41,569 nt of DNA from Erythrobacteraceae bacterium. GTDB taxonomy: Bacteria; Pseudomonadota; Alphaproteobacteria; Sphingomonadales; Sphingomonadaceae. The stretch is taken from the NCBI GenBank assembly GCA_027489095.1, contig JAIYAL010000066.1, positions 1 through 41,569 on the forward strand, given 5' to 3'. The position numbers and the translations under genes were made by a program. The number at the start of each line of letters is the position of its first letter. Position 1 is the stretch's first letter. The notes below the pieces were generated by a model. The model ran no database searches. It had not been told where the DNA came from and worked only from the letters and a program-made list of their open reading frames with translations. Below are positions 9,501 to 17,490 of the stretch, piece by piece.

Positions 9501-10757
9501 TTACTCCGGAATGGGATGGAAGTCGGTGATGGTGAGGCCGTAGCCTTCGATCGCGATAAGGTCGGGGCGGCTGTTCGAGAGCAGTACCATATCGGAAATC
9601 CCGAGATCGACGAGGATCTGCGAGCCGATGCCGATATTGCGCAACTCCTCGCCGGGCGACCAGGCGCCGGTGCCGACGCGGCCTGTGAGGATCACTATCA
9701 CGCCCGAGCCATGCGTGCCGATCGCCTGCATTGCGCGCTGGAGGGTGCGCTTTCGGGGGCCGGGGGCGCCCAGCACATCGTCGAACACCGAAATCGGGTG
9801 GACGCGGGCGAGGGTGGGCTCTCCGGGGATCACATGGCCCTTCTGAAGGACATAGGCCTCGCTGCCCGCCACGCGGTCGCGATAGGTAATCATCCGCCAC
9901 TGGCCGCCATAGTCCGAGGTGAAGGCGCGCTCGCTGAGGCGCTCGACGAGGTGGTCATTGCGCATCCGGTAGGCGATGAGATCGCGGATCGTGCCGATCT
10001 TGAGGTCATGCTTGCGGGCGAACGTGATCAGGTCATCGAGCCGGGCCATGGTCCCGTCCTCGTTCATGATCTCGCAGATCACGCCCGAGGGGTTGAGGCC
10101 GGCCAGCCGCGAGATATCGACCGCCGCCTCGGTATGCCCGGCGCGTACCAGAGTGCCGCCGTCGCGCGCCATCAAGGGAAAGACGTGGCCGGGGGTTACG
10201 AGGTCGTCCGCGCCCTTGGCCGCGTCGATAGCGACCGAAATGGTGCGCGCGCGGTCAGCCGCCGAGATGCCCGTGGTGACGCCCTCTTTCGCCTCGATCG
10301 AGATCGTGAAGGCGGTTTGCATCGATTCCTTGTTATTGCGGCTCATCGGCTGCAGCCCAAGGGTATCGACCCGGTCCTTGGTGAGCGCGAGGCAGATCAG
10401 GCCGCGGCCGTGCATGGCCATGAAGTTTATCGCCTGCGGTGTCGCCATCTGCGCAGGGATAATGAGATCGCCTTCGTTCTCGCGGTCTTCGTCGTCGACG
10501 AGGATGTACATCCGCCCGTTCCGCGCTTCGTCGATGATCTCTTCGATGGTGGCGAGGACGGGCCGATCAGCATTGGCAGCTAGGAAGGCGTCGAGCTTGG
10601 CGAGGGTCTCGGAAGTAGGGTTCCAGCTATCCTCGGTACAATCACGCAAGGTGTTGGCATGCAAGCCGGCGGCGCGGGCAAGGCCTGCGCGGGTCATGGT
10701 GCCCGATGTGACGATTTCGCGGACTCGTGTGATGAGTGATGTGTTCATGACCTTCAT
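9501..10757 (-). CDS. ribB: HTH - DHBP synthase (RibB) - degenerate GTP cyclohydrolase II fusion
   Basis: 418 residues with three parts. Residues 1-60 form an XRE-like helix-turn-helix ([20 protein letters not shown]). Residues about 67-270 are 3,4-dihydroxy-2-butanone 4-phosphate synthase, with [36 protein letters not shown] and [14 protein letters not shown]. The last 150 residues have a GTP cyclohydrolase II fold, but the zinc site is lost: where GCHII has SExxxGD and a CDCG-type cysteine motif, this protein has [14 protein letters not shown] with no cysteines. It therefore probably makes DHBP but not the pyrimidine, as in RibBX-type proteins. The start may be 10757 or the ATG at 10748. 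A palindrome at 10761 abuts the start. It heads the operon with ribH. Confidence 0.9.
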   Translation of the reverse strand: MKVMNTSLITRVREIVTSGTMTRAGLARAAGLHANTLRDCTEDSWNPTSETLAKLDAFLAANADRPVLATIEEIIDEARNGRMYILVDDEDRENEGDLIIPAQMATPQAINFMAMHGRGLICLALTKDRVDTLGLQPMSRNNKESMQTAFTISIEAKEGVTTGISAADRARTISVAIDAAKGADDLVTPGHVFPLMARDGGTLVRAGHTEAAVDISRLAGLNPSGVICEIMNEDGTMARLDDLITFARKHDLKIGTIRDLIAYRMRNDHLVERLSERAFTSDYGGQWRMITYRDRVAGSEAYVLQKGHVIPGEPTLARVHPISVFDDVLGAPGPRKRTLQRAMQAIGTHGSGVIVILTGRVGTGAWSPGEELRNIGIGSQILVDLGISDMVLLSNSRPDLIAIEGYGLTITDFHPIPE

Positions 10758-10760
10758 CTA

Positions 10761-10776
10761 TCACATTTCGATGTGA
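10761..10776. promoter_or_regulatory. Palindrome at the start of the HTH-RibB gene
   Basis: TCACAT-TTCG-ATGTGA is a perfect 6-base inverted repeat around a 4-base centre, lying 4 bases upstream of the first possible start codon of the minus-strand HTH-RibB gene. A 16-base palindrome is a typical operator size for an XRE-type dimer. Autoregulation by the gene's own HTH domain is a natural inference but unproven. Confidence 0.5.
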
Positions 10777-10864
10777 GTTCAAGAGTCCGCGTTGGTGTGA
10801 CTATCGCCAGTTTCAAGGCTTGTCCGGCCGTCCTATTCTATCGTCAGAACAGGGGGAGGCTCGC

Positions 10865-12232
10865 ATGGCTACCACATTCTCGCGCGTTCACGCGCCCGAC
10901 CATTCGCCGATCGCTATCCGCAATTTCTCCAAGGAGCGCTATATCTCGCCCGATTGGATGGAGAATGAGCGTACCGGCCTGTGGGCAAACAGCTGGCTGG
11001 TCGCAGGGGTCGCGGCTGATGTGCGCGCGGCGGGACAGTTCATTACCTTCGATATCGGCGCTGAAAGCGTGATCATCGCCCGCGGTGCAGACGGGAAGCT
11101 GCGCGCCATGCACAATGCCTGCACGCACCGCGGCACCCGGCTTGTAACGGAGCCAATGGGGGTGCTCAGGAAGTTCGTGTGCCCCTATCACGCCTGGGTT
11201 TACGGCCTCGACGGCGCGCTGGAAAGCGTTCCGGGGGCCGCGCGCTTCTCCAATGGCTTGCCTAGCGAGAAGCTGGCGCTGCGACCCGTCGAGGTCGAGG
11301 AGGCGCTCGGTCTGGTCTTTATTCGCCTGACACCGGGCGCGCTTTCGCTGGCGGCGTTTCTTGCCCCGCTGCGCGACGCGATCGGGGCTTATCACCTCGA
11401 TCTGATGGACGTCACCAACGATCAGACCGTCTCGCACCTTTGCAACTGGAAGGCGATCATCGACAATTTCGCCGAGCTTTATCACGTCCCTTTCCTCCAC
11501 CCGATCCATCGCCGCATGTTCGAATGCGCCACCGCCCCGATCGCGCTGTTCGAGCACGGGCACACGGCTGTCTATGTCGAGGGCGGAGTGACGGATTCAG
11601 GCTTCCCGACGCCCGAGGTGCCGAGCGACATGCAGGCGATGCAGCTTGAGGCGTTCGGCCTCGATCCGGCGGCGTTCCGGGGGCGGGTCGGGGATGTCCG
11701 GGATGCGCTGCAATGCGCTAAGCGCGCGCTCGCGGCGGAGCAAGGCCTTGCCTATGACGGCTTCACCGACGCGCAGCTTACCGATGTCTGGCAGTTCAAC
11801 CTGTTCCCCAACGTGATCCTCTCGGTGACCCCGGAGAGCGCCTGGCTGATGCGCTCACGGCCCGATGCGGCGGATCCGGCGAAAAGCATGTTCGACATGA
11901 TCACGCTGGTACGGTTCCACGGCGAGGAGAGCCCGGATGCGGGTGGCGGCGACGGGGAGGACGGCGCCCGCATCGGCACCCATTTCCGCCTCAACGGCCC
12001 GCGTCCGGCCGGTTATGCACGGCCGCCGCGCGATGCCTTCACTCACGAAGACATCCTCGCTGGACGCAAGACCATGACGGTGACGATCGACGAGGACATC
12101 TCGCTGCTCGGGCGCGTCCAGCTCGGTATGGCCTCACGCGGGTTCGAAACAGTATGGCTCAGCGACGAGGAATGCCGCGTTCAGCACTTCCACGACGCGC
12201 TAGACACGTGCCTGGAGGCTGGAGGCGGCTAA
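10865..12232 (+). CDS. Rieske non-heme iron oxygenase, large subunit
   Basis: A 455-residue ring-hydroxylating-type oxygenase alpha subunit. The Rieske [2Fe-2S] ligands are visible as C-x-H in NACTHRGTRL and C-x2-H in CPYHAWVYG (about residues 89-110). The catalytic iron site is DNFAELYHVPFLHPIHRRMF, with the D..H....H arrangement, around residue 200. The ATG at 10865 is chosen over one at 10820 because GGGGGAGG lies 6 bases upstream of it. No ferredoxin, reductase or beta-subunit gene is adjacent, so redox partners must be elsewhere. The substrate is unknown; a quaternary amine or aromatic acid is possible. It is the last gene before the tRNA-Lys remnant that marks the island edge. Confidence 0.88.
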   Translation: MATTFSRVHAPDHSPIAIRNFSKERYISPDWMENERTGLWANSWLVAGVAADVRAAGQFITFDIGAESVIIARGADGKLRAMHNACTHRGTRLVTEPMGVLRKFVCPYHAWVYGLDGALESVPGAARFSNGLPSEKLALRPVEVEEALGLVFIRLTPGALSLAAFLAPLRDAIGAYHLDLMDVTNDQTVSHLCNWKAIIDNFAELYHVPFLHPIHRRMFECATAPIALFEHGHTAVYVEGGVTDSGFPTPEVPSDMQAMQLEAFGLDPAAFRGRVGDVRDALQCAKRALAAEQGLAYDGFTDAQLTDVWQFNLFPNVILSVTPESAWLMRSRPDAADPAKSMFDMITLVRFHGEESPDAGGGDGEDGARIGTHFRLNGPRPAGYARPPRDAFTHEDILAGRKTMTVTIDEDISLLGRVQLGMASRGFETVWLSDEECRVQHFHDALDTCLEAGGG

Positions 12233-12248
12233 TGCCAATGGAAATGGA

Positions 12249-12291
12249 TGGTGGGCGCACTTGGGCTCGAACCTAAGGCCCGCTGATCAAG
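12249..12291 (-). other. Degenerate tRNA-Lys 3'-end copy (candidate att site, left island edge)
   Basis: Read on the minus strand this segment runs from a CTT anticodon loop (CCTTGATCAGCG) through a T-loop TTCGAGC to a terminal ACCA. It matches 41525-41567 at 38 of 43 bases without gaps and in the same orientation. The T-stem has a mismatch and no D-arm or 5' acceptor strand follows, so it is not a working tRNA. Duplicated tRNA 3' halves of this kind are left by tyrosine-recombinase integration. It marks the likely left end of a roughly 29 kb island. Confidence 0.75.
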
Positions 12292-12460
12292 GGCGGTTTT
12301 CAGTCTGCGCGCTTCCATAGCTATCCGCAGACATGCTCCACGCCTATCTGAAGCCGCCTCTTACGACCTTTAGAGCGTCAACTTTCGGCTATTCATCTCG
12401 GCTATGATCAATCGCACGTAGCCCAAAATAGCCAAGTCCACGCAACTGCAGCATACTCAA

Positions 12461-12481
12461 TACCCCACAAATGCTGGGATT
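12461..12481. promoter_or_regulatory. Weak copy of the island inverted repeat (CCCC-N9-GGG)
   Basis: TACCCC-acaaatgct-GGGATT has the same 9-base spacing as the stronger island sites but one G fewer on the right. It lies 86 bases upstream of the release-factor-like gene. The rest of the 335-base gap 12233-12567 holds the tRNA remnant and no gene I can support. Confidence 0.4.
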
Positions 12482-12567
12482 GGTGCCGAAGCACTGCTCC
12501 GGCAGTCTCGGGCGGTTGTGGAGCATCATCACCCTGTTGGCGCACGAAAACGGAACGGCGTGGACCG

Positions 12568-13038
12568 ATGATCGAACGACCTACCATTGTTGATATCGGC
12601 TACATCATCGGTGGCGATGAAGGCCATTTACTGGTCGAAATGCTGCTTGGCATGTTCACTGCCTGGGCGGAGCGGCAGGGGCTGGCCTTTGACGTGCTGG
12701 AAAAGGCGCCGACCTTTGACGGTGGTCTGAGATCGGCGAAGCTCGGCATACATTGTGTGGACCGCGAGCAGTTTGCGGCGCTGCACGAAGGTGCACACAC
12801 TATGATCCGCATACCTCCAGGCAGTCATGAGCAGCGCCGCCAAATGTCCTTCGTCGGCGTCCGGGTGTCAGACCGTGACGACTTGCCTTTACCCCAAGAA
12901 ATGGGCGATTGGGGAGATGAACGGCGGCGTTACTTCTTTGATCCTGATCGCGCGATCACTGACTCACGGCTCGGGCGGTTGGAGATTGACCCGGATGTGA
13001 TCTTTGCGGGCGACTTTTCGGCATTTGGGTTCCTGTGA
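12568..13038 (+). CDS. Release-factor-2-like protein lacking the GGQ domain and SPF tripeptide
   Basis: 156 residues. Residues 5-104 follow the PCRF domain of RF2: IVDIGYIIGGDEG (RF2: YLDIQAGSGGTEA), MLLGMFTAWAERQGL (MLERMYLRWAESRGF), LRSAKLGIH, then EGAHTMIRIPPGSHEQRR and MSFVGVRV. Residues 113-156 follow the RF C-terminus: DWGDERRRYFFD, AITDSRLG and a GDFSAF in place of GDLDQF. The whole GGQ peptidyl-hydrolase domain between them is missing, and the SPF stop-codon tripeptide is replaced by PPG (83-85). It cannot act as a normal release factor. It may still bind the ribosome, or serve an unrelated regulatory or immunity role. It overlaps the next gene by 4 bases (GTGA). Confidence 0.75.
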   Translation: MIERPTIVDIGYIIGGDEGHLLVEMLLGMFTAWAERQGLAFDVLEKAPTFDGGLRSAKLGIHCVDREQFAALHEGAHTMIRIPPGSHEQRRQMSFVGVRVSDRDDLPLPQEMGDWGDERRRYFFDPDRAITDSRLGRLEIDPDVIFAGDFSAFGFL

Positions 13039-13256
13039 CACGCTATAGTGTTCGGGCGGATCACTGGATTGGAGACCGCATTGCCGCCCACCTCGGTGAT
13101 GTGTTGGAGCGATATCTGGGGCAAGATTTCGGACTGGCAAATTCAGACACGCATCGAAACGGCATACGGCATTTCGCCGTCCGGCATAGCGGCGATGAGC
13201 ATGGGACCTACTTCACTATCGCGTTCTCCAAGTTGAAGCGGATTGGCGTTGAATGA
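13035..13256 (+). CDS. Small protein coupled to the RF-like gene
   Basis: A 73-residue protein beginning at a GTG that overlaps the RF-like stop (GTGA, 13035-13038), which argues that it is real and co-translated. It is soluble and rich in H, R and D (SDTHRNGIRHFAVRHSGDEH), with no signal peptide or membrane segment. It contains no GGQ motif, so it does not restore the missing release-factor domain. I do not recognise a family. Confidence 0.55.
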   Translation: MTRYSVRADHWIGDRIAAHLGDVLERYLGQDFGLANSDTHRNGIRHFAVRHSGDEHGTYFTIAFSKLKRIGVE

Positions 13257-13283
13257 AACAGCCTCAACAAATGATCAAAAAAA

Positions 13284-13607
13284 ATGGATTCTGGCAACGA
13301 AGACCTCTGTACCTATATCGAACTCATAAAAACCCGGCCAGGGATGTATGTCGGTGGGCTGTCCGTTACTTTGATCTGGTACCATATCGCTGGCTATGAA
13401 GCCGCATGCCGTTGGAAGTGCGTCGAGGAAGAGCTTGATCCGCCTTGGTATGATTTTCATGAATATGTGCGCGGTAAGACCGGATTTGAAGAAAGTACAA
13501 GCGGCTGGAGCAACATGCTGCTTGAATTTAATCGAGGTGACGAGGCTAAGGCCCTTGAGATGTTTTTCGCGATGTTCGACGCATTTCGCGAGTGCGCCAA
13601 AGCCTAG
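13284..13607 (+). CDS. Small KTRPGMYVGG-type protein (immunity-like)
   Basis: 107 residues, cytoplasmic. It begins with an ELIKTRPGMYVGG motif and has PPWYDFHEYVRGKTGFEES, then SGWSNMLLEF, and ends with EMFFAMFDAFREC. This order (RP-x-MYLG, W-x-x-F, SxGW, FFxxxDxF) is seen in small bacterial proteins often found in toxin-immunity gene arrays. I know it only as a pattern, not as a named family. It starts 27 bases after the previous gene on the same strand and closes this three-gene unit. No toxin is recognisable nearby. Confidence 0.6.
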   Translation: MDSGNEDLCTYIELIKTRPGMYVGGLSVTLIWYHIAGYEAACRWKCVEEELDPPWYDFHEYVRGKTGFEESTSGWSNMLLEFNRGDEAKALEMFFAMFDAFRECAKA

Positions 13608-13701
13608 CTGCCAATGTGCCCCACCACTGCAGCCGGGCCGGATGATGCTTGACGGCCCCATGAAGAACGACGCGTTCGGATCGCGAAACCGGTCACCGCC
13701 C

Positions 13702-14178
13702 TTATTCATCCCACAATCCATAGGCGTATTCATGAACCGGCTTGGGCTCACCTTCCGCCCAGCGCAGGAACAGCCGGAACCGTTCATGTTCAAGGACTTC
13801 GAAGGTTTCCTCGTCTTTTGTAAAGCTCAGCATCTCGGCAGCGGCCTTGCTGATTGCGCGGTCAATCGAACCATTAGGCGGAATGACCGGAGGAGCAAAC
13901 ATGGGTTCGGTGCGGGTCTCATCGGTGGCCTCGGGCAAGGGCAGCAGATCCAAGCGGAGTTCTTGCTCGCTGGAGAGAAGCCGCTGACCATTGGCATCGC
14001 ACCAGTTTAGGCTGATGGATTGCAAATCTTCTGCAATCGAGAACAATATGGCCCGGCCCATTACCGCAACCGACGCCTTCCGGTTCATCATTTCCAGCCG
14101 ATCAATGGCAAAAAGCAGATCGTTGGCTAGTTCCTGCCAGTTGACAGCATGGCTGTTCAAACGCTCCCTCGTTGTCAC
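13702..14178 (-). CDS. Hypothetical protein, last gene of the minus-strand island operon
   Basis: 158 residues when started at the GTG at 14178, which overlaps the stop of the upstream TPR gene as GTGA. A farther upstream start would overlap that gene by 46 bases and is less likely. It is a soluble, helical N-terminal region followed by a proline-rich linker (MFAPPVIPPNGS) and a C-terminal segment FLRWAEGEPKPVHEYAYG. No signal peptide and no family recognised. The overlap implies it is translated together with the TPR protein. Confidence 0.55.
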   Translation of the reverse strand: MTTRERLNSHAVNWQELANDLLFAIDRLEMMNRKASVAVMGRAILFSIAEDLQSISLNWCDANGQRLLSSEQELRLDLLPLPEATDETRTEPMFAPPVIPPNGSIDRAISKAAAEMLSFTKDEETFEVLEHERFRLFLRWAEGEPKPVHEYAYGLWDE

Positions 14179-15494
14179 TGGTTCTCGATCGCGTCGATGG
14201 TGGCGCTGATCCGGGCGCAATTGGCCTGTGCCACCTCAATTCCCTCATCATGGGCCCACAGGGTAAAAGCCAAATGGGCGTCAGTCGCGATGTCGAGCGC
14301 ACTTCTGGCCAGAGCGGCATCGCCGGTCAGCTCTCCCTTCAGCGCCATGGCTTCGGACAGGTTCATGCGGACCTGCGCGAGATAGAGTTCCTCTTCCATG
14401 CCGTCCAATCCGGCAAGACGGTTGGCGACCTGCTGGTAATATCCAATGGCATCGTCGAGATGCGCAATGTCGCAACGCTTTTCGGCCAAACTATGCAAAG
14501 CATAAGCTAGCTGAAAGGCGGTTGAAAGCCACCCTTGGTTGTCCTCTGCTTCGACAGCAACGAGCGCCATGCGGGAGGCGGCAACCGACTGCAATAATTC
14601 GGCCTCATCATCGATGTTCTTTGCCTCTGTGCGCAGGCCATCGGACTGCAACCCAGCAGCCAAAGACAATTTGCCGATAAAATGCTGGACCCAGCCATAG
14701 TCGGGATTTTCGGACGGAAGTTCGAGTGCCACCAATACATCCCGCACCTTCGAGCAGGCAGTTTTGGCATCCTTATGTTCAGACAGCTGTTCGATCCACG
14801 GCTCGATCAATTCCATAGCTGCGTCCCAATAGCCGAGGGTGTCATCAGAGCGGCGCTGTGGATCCAGGGCCAGCTTCAACGCGTTTATCCAATAGTATAG
14901 CGGATCAATGTCGGCCGTTTCGTGCTCGGCAAGCGCTTCCTTCGCCTGGGCCAGCAACGCGGCAAGCTCGGCCGCTTTTGCATGCTGGGTGAAGCCCAGA
15001 CGCCCATCCCGCAAAGCCGGAATCAGCGCATCAAATTCGTCGCTGGCAGCGGCGAGCATTTTGGCTTCAGCCTTGGCCTTGCCCGCGTCAAGCCTTGCAT
15101 GAGCAAGCGCGGTACGGCACAAAATTTCGGCGTGCGTCCAACCGCGATCCTGAAGCAAAGCGTTGAGAGCATTTTCAAAAGCGCGAATCCGATAGTCATG
15201 CAGTTCGGCCGTGTCGCCAGCCTGGAGCATCTTGGTCAGGGCAATGCCTTGCAGGTACAGCAAGTCCGACTCATCTTTGTTGCTGAACGCATATGTTAGC
15301 GCTTCAAAAACAAGAGCCGCGGCGAATTCAGGCCTGCCAGCGTCCAACGCCGAAGAAAATTCGTGTCGGATATCTGACATCCACTCGTCGTTGGACTCGC
15401 GGTCTTGCCAACTACTAAAGGCAGAGAGCTTGGCGTCATCCATGATGTGTTTTGGGATCAATCCGGATTCATCAATTGCGGTGTCAAGGTCCAT
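14175..15494 (-). CDS. TPR-like all-helical protein
   Basis: 439 residues with no signal peptide. Repeating helix pairs of about 34-40 residues fit a tetratricopeptide-type solenoid: FAAALVFEALTYAFSNKDES, then ALAHARLDAGKAKAEAK, then FQLAYALHSLAEKRCD, then AQVRMNLSEAMALKGELTGD. Such solenoids are scaffolds for protein-protein contacts, and the partner is unknown. The ATG at 15494 follows AGGAAA by 6 bases. It is in the middle of the minus-strand operon that starts at 18525 and lies 18 bases after the gene at 15513. Confidence 0.65.
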   Translation of the reverse strand: MDLDTAIDESGLIPKHIMDDAKLSAFSSWQDRESNDEWMSDIRHEFSSALDAGRPEFAAALVFEALTYAFSNKDESDLLYLQGIALTKMLQAGDTAELHDYRIRAFENALNALLQDRGWTHAEILCRTALAHARLDAGKAKAEAKMLAAASDEFDALIPALRDGRLGFTQHAKAAELAALLAQAKEALAEHETADIDPLYYWINALKLALDPQRRSDDTLGYWDAAMELIEPWIEQLSEHKDAKTACSKVRDVLVALELPSENPDYGWVQHFIGKLSLAAGLQSDGLRTEAKNIDDEAELLQSVAASRMALVAVEAEDNQGWLSTAFQLAYALHSLAEKRCDIAHLDDAIGYYQQVANRLAGLDGMEEELYLAQVRMNLSEAMALKGELTGDAALARSALDIATDAHLAFTLWAHDEGIEVAQANCARISATIDAIENQ

Positions 15495-15512
15495 TGCGGT
15501 TTCCTGTAGACA

Positions 15513-15968
15513 TCACACCACCACCCGCTGCAACCGGCTGGTTGTGCCTTCGAACAAATGGTAAACTTCATAGGGTTCAGCGTGGCCGGATCGCTCTGCT
15601 GCGATCTGCATGTCCTTCACCGCCACGTAAATCGCACGACGTGTTTGCCGGTCGAAATGACCCGCACCATCGCGATGTTCCTCGGATTCCTGCCACAGCT
15701 CCCTTAGTTCGAGATAATAGGGCGGCCAGTCGTCGCTAAAGGAGAAAGCTCCGCCACCCTTTTTGTCCCAAAGGAACATCATATGGCCGATGGTGGCATT
15801 GATATCGATGAATATCGCTTCCTCCTTCTGTTGGCCCTGCGCCACCCAATCGGCTTCCATCCGCGCGATCAGCTCTGTGATTGCGCCAGCAATTTCACGG
15901 AATTGGGTCGCTGTGCACATCAGCACAGTTTCTCTCTCGTCGCCCGCACGAGCCTTCTTCCAGCTCAT
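15513..15968 (-). CDS. Hypothetical cytoplasmic protein
   Basis: 151 residues from the ATG at 15968, chosen over a GTG at 15989 because AGGAAG lies 8 bases before the ATG. It is soluble with a helical N-terminus (TATQFREIAGAITELIARME) and a tryptophan/tyrosine-rich middle (SDDWPPYYLELRELWQES). It ends EVYHLFEGTTSRLQRVVV. I do not recognise a family. It lies between the 328-residue hypothetical gene and the TPR gene with short gaps, so it is part of the same operon. Confidence 0.6.
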   Translation of the reverse strand: MSWKKARAGDERETVLMCTATQFREIAGAITELIARMEADWVAQGQQKEEAIFIDINATIGHMMFLWDKKGGGAFSFSDDWPPYYLELRELWQESEEHRDGAGHFDRQTRRAIYVAVKDMQIAAERSGHAEPYEVYHLFEGTTSRLQRVVV

Positions 15969-15998
15969 AGCCTTATCTTCCTGTGACACATCACGCGA

Positions 15999-16985
15999 TC
16001 ATGCGTGCCGGTCTTCATATTTGAAGATGACGTTTTTGATCCACTTACGGGCGGCTGTCTCGACCATGCCCTGCGCGTAAACTAGGTTCCGGTAATAGGG
16101 GATGTCGTCAGTCGGGCCGTCGCGGTAGAAGTCTCCGAAATGGCCCTGCGCGGCGGATAGTAGATAGAGCGCATAGCTTTCAAACCAGGCGCGGGAATGC
16201 TCTTTGGATTGCGCCTCGGTTTTCAGGGCGTAGAGCTCCAGAACGTATTCAGGCGAGCGGGCGGCGCGGAATGGGTTTTCGTCATCGACGGCCCAGTTGA
16301 AGACCAGCCGAGCTTGATCCCAGTCGATTGTGGCGATGATCAAGCCAGGATCATATTGCTCCCATTCTTCGCTCACCATCTGCTGGTCGCTGGGAGGAAT
16401 TTGGTGTGTGGTGCCTTTTTCTATCCGGTCCATCAAAGCGGTGCACACCTCGCGCAGTTCTAGGAATAGCGGCGAATAGGGACGCTGGATCTTTTCGCGC
16501 GCGGTCAAGGTGTTCGGGTGCCCGGCACCGCTGCCCGACGCGGGCAATCCAGCGCTGCCTCCGTTCGTAAGCATTGTCTCGATCTGATCGGCAAAGCGCA
16601 TCAGCGCATAGGGTTCGACAATGAAGCTGATGACGGCAGCGTGTGGCAAAATTTCGTCGTCGGGTTCGGACAGTGTTACATGCGCCCAACATCGGCCCCT
16701 GCTTCCGAATTGCGCTATGCGAATGCTGACACGGGTTTCGATTGGCGCCGGGTAGGTCGCAGCACTGTCCGAAAAATAGCCGCCCTCGAGCGTGACGGGT
16801 TCCTCCAGCTTTGGCGGATAAGTCCTCAGCGCTTCGGCAAATTTCCGCACTTCATCGGACTTGAACCACGCGCTGGACTGCCCCGCAAAACCGGCATGGC
16901 GGGCCTCTGCGCGAAGCTCGCCATGCCATTCATCCTCGGGAGTATAGTGAAGCGTCAGCAAGGTATCAGCTTTTGCAATCGCCAA
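15999..16985 (-). CDS. Hypothetical two-part protein (immunity-like N-terminus)
   Basis: 328 residues, cytoplasmic. The N-terminal half (HYTPEDEWHGELRAEARHAG, then SAWFKSDEVRKFAEALRTYP, then EGGYFSD) resembles small beta-rich proteins of the W-H-G-E-L ... F-x-x-AL-x-x-YP ... GGYW type that often occur as single short immunity-like proteins. The C-terminal half is different (LELREVCTALMDRIEKG, ATIDWDQARLVFNWAVDD) and unrecognised. The likely start is a TTG at 16985, overlapping the end of the DUF3617-like gene by 20 bases. The start is uncertain. It belongs to the 18525-13702 operon. Confidence 0.6.
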   Translation of the reverse strand: MAIAKADTLLTLHYTPEDEWHGELRAEARHAGFAGQSSAWFKSDEVRKFAEALRTYPPKLEEPVTLEGGYFSDSAATYPAPIETRVSIRIAQFGSRGRCWAHVTLSEPDDEILPHAAVISFIVEPYALMRFADQIETMLTNGGSAGLPASGSGAGHPNTLTAREKIQRPYSPLFLELREVCTALMDRIEKGTTHQIPPSDQQMVSEEWEQYDPGLIIATIDWDQARLVFNWAVDDENPFRAARSPEYVLELYALKTEAQSKEHSRAWFESYALYLLSAAQGHFGDFYRDGPTDDIPYYRNLVYAQGMVETAARKWIKNVIFKYEDRHA

Positions 16986-17448
16986 TGCGCTCGCTGGTGA
17001 TCGTCATGCCGATGCTGGCTTTGCCGCCAGGAATTTTGGTGTCGAGGATGTCGCCGGAAAGGTTCATACTTACCTTTCCTGTCGTGTAGCTTCCGTCCAT
17101 CTTCATCTTCGGCGCGCCAATGCCGCTAACGCCCGTGCAGACCATTGTGCCGGACATTTTGCCGCCGCCCTGCTTGAAATCCTCCATCTTGCAATCGCCC
17201 TGCTGCATCCCGCTGGAAAATTCGCGCACGCCGGCCTTGGCCGTTGCGGGCGTCATGCAAGCTTCTGTCGATTGCGGCTTGTTCAAAACGGCCTGCGCCT
17301 GTTTTGCCACCGCAAGGGGGGCACCAGGGATGTCGAACTTGGTCATGACCATCGTGTTCTTCCAGTTGCCCGGAGTCAGTTCGCCATCTGCGGTGCCGCA
17401 CGCGGAAAGGAAAGCGCAGACAGGAAGAATGCCAATTGCGTATTTCAT
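16966..17448 (-). CDS. DUF3617-like lipoprotein
   Basis: 160 residues. The signal peptide ends in a lipobox (FLSAC, cysteine at residue 17), so it should be a membrane-anchored lipoprotein. The mature part fits DUF3617: GNWKNTMVMTKFDIPG at the start (W-x-x-T-x-x-M), a CMTPATAK-type middle cysteine, DCKMEDFKQGGGKMSGTMVC, and MKMDGSYTTGKVSMNLSGDI. This family is common in Sphingomonadales and of unknown function. The ATG at 17448 follows GGGGAA. It is the second gene of the minus-strand operon, 42 bases after the stop of the gene at 17491. Confidence 0.78.
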   Translation of the reverse strand: MKYAIGILPVCAFLSACGTADGELTPGNWKNTMVMTKFDIPGAPLAVAKQAQAVLNKPQSTEACMTPATAKAGVREFSSGMQQGDCKMEDFKQGGGKMSGTMVCTGVSGIGAPKMKMDGSYTTGKVSMNLSGDILDTKIPGGKASIGMTITSERIGDCKS

Positions 17449-17490
17449 TGGGTGTTCCCCGGTTTGATGTGTGCAAGGCGCCTCGCGGCC

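Noticed and set aside
9477-10583. 368-residue open frame opposite the HTH-RibB gene
   Set aside because: Antisense shadow of the riboflavin gene, with no motif.
10777-10864. FMN riboswitch for the riboflavin operon
   Set aside because: The 88-base gap to the Rieske gene is too short and shows no RFN-type conserved helices; only the palindrome is visible.
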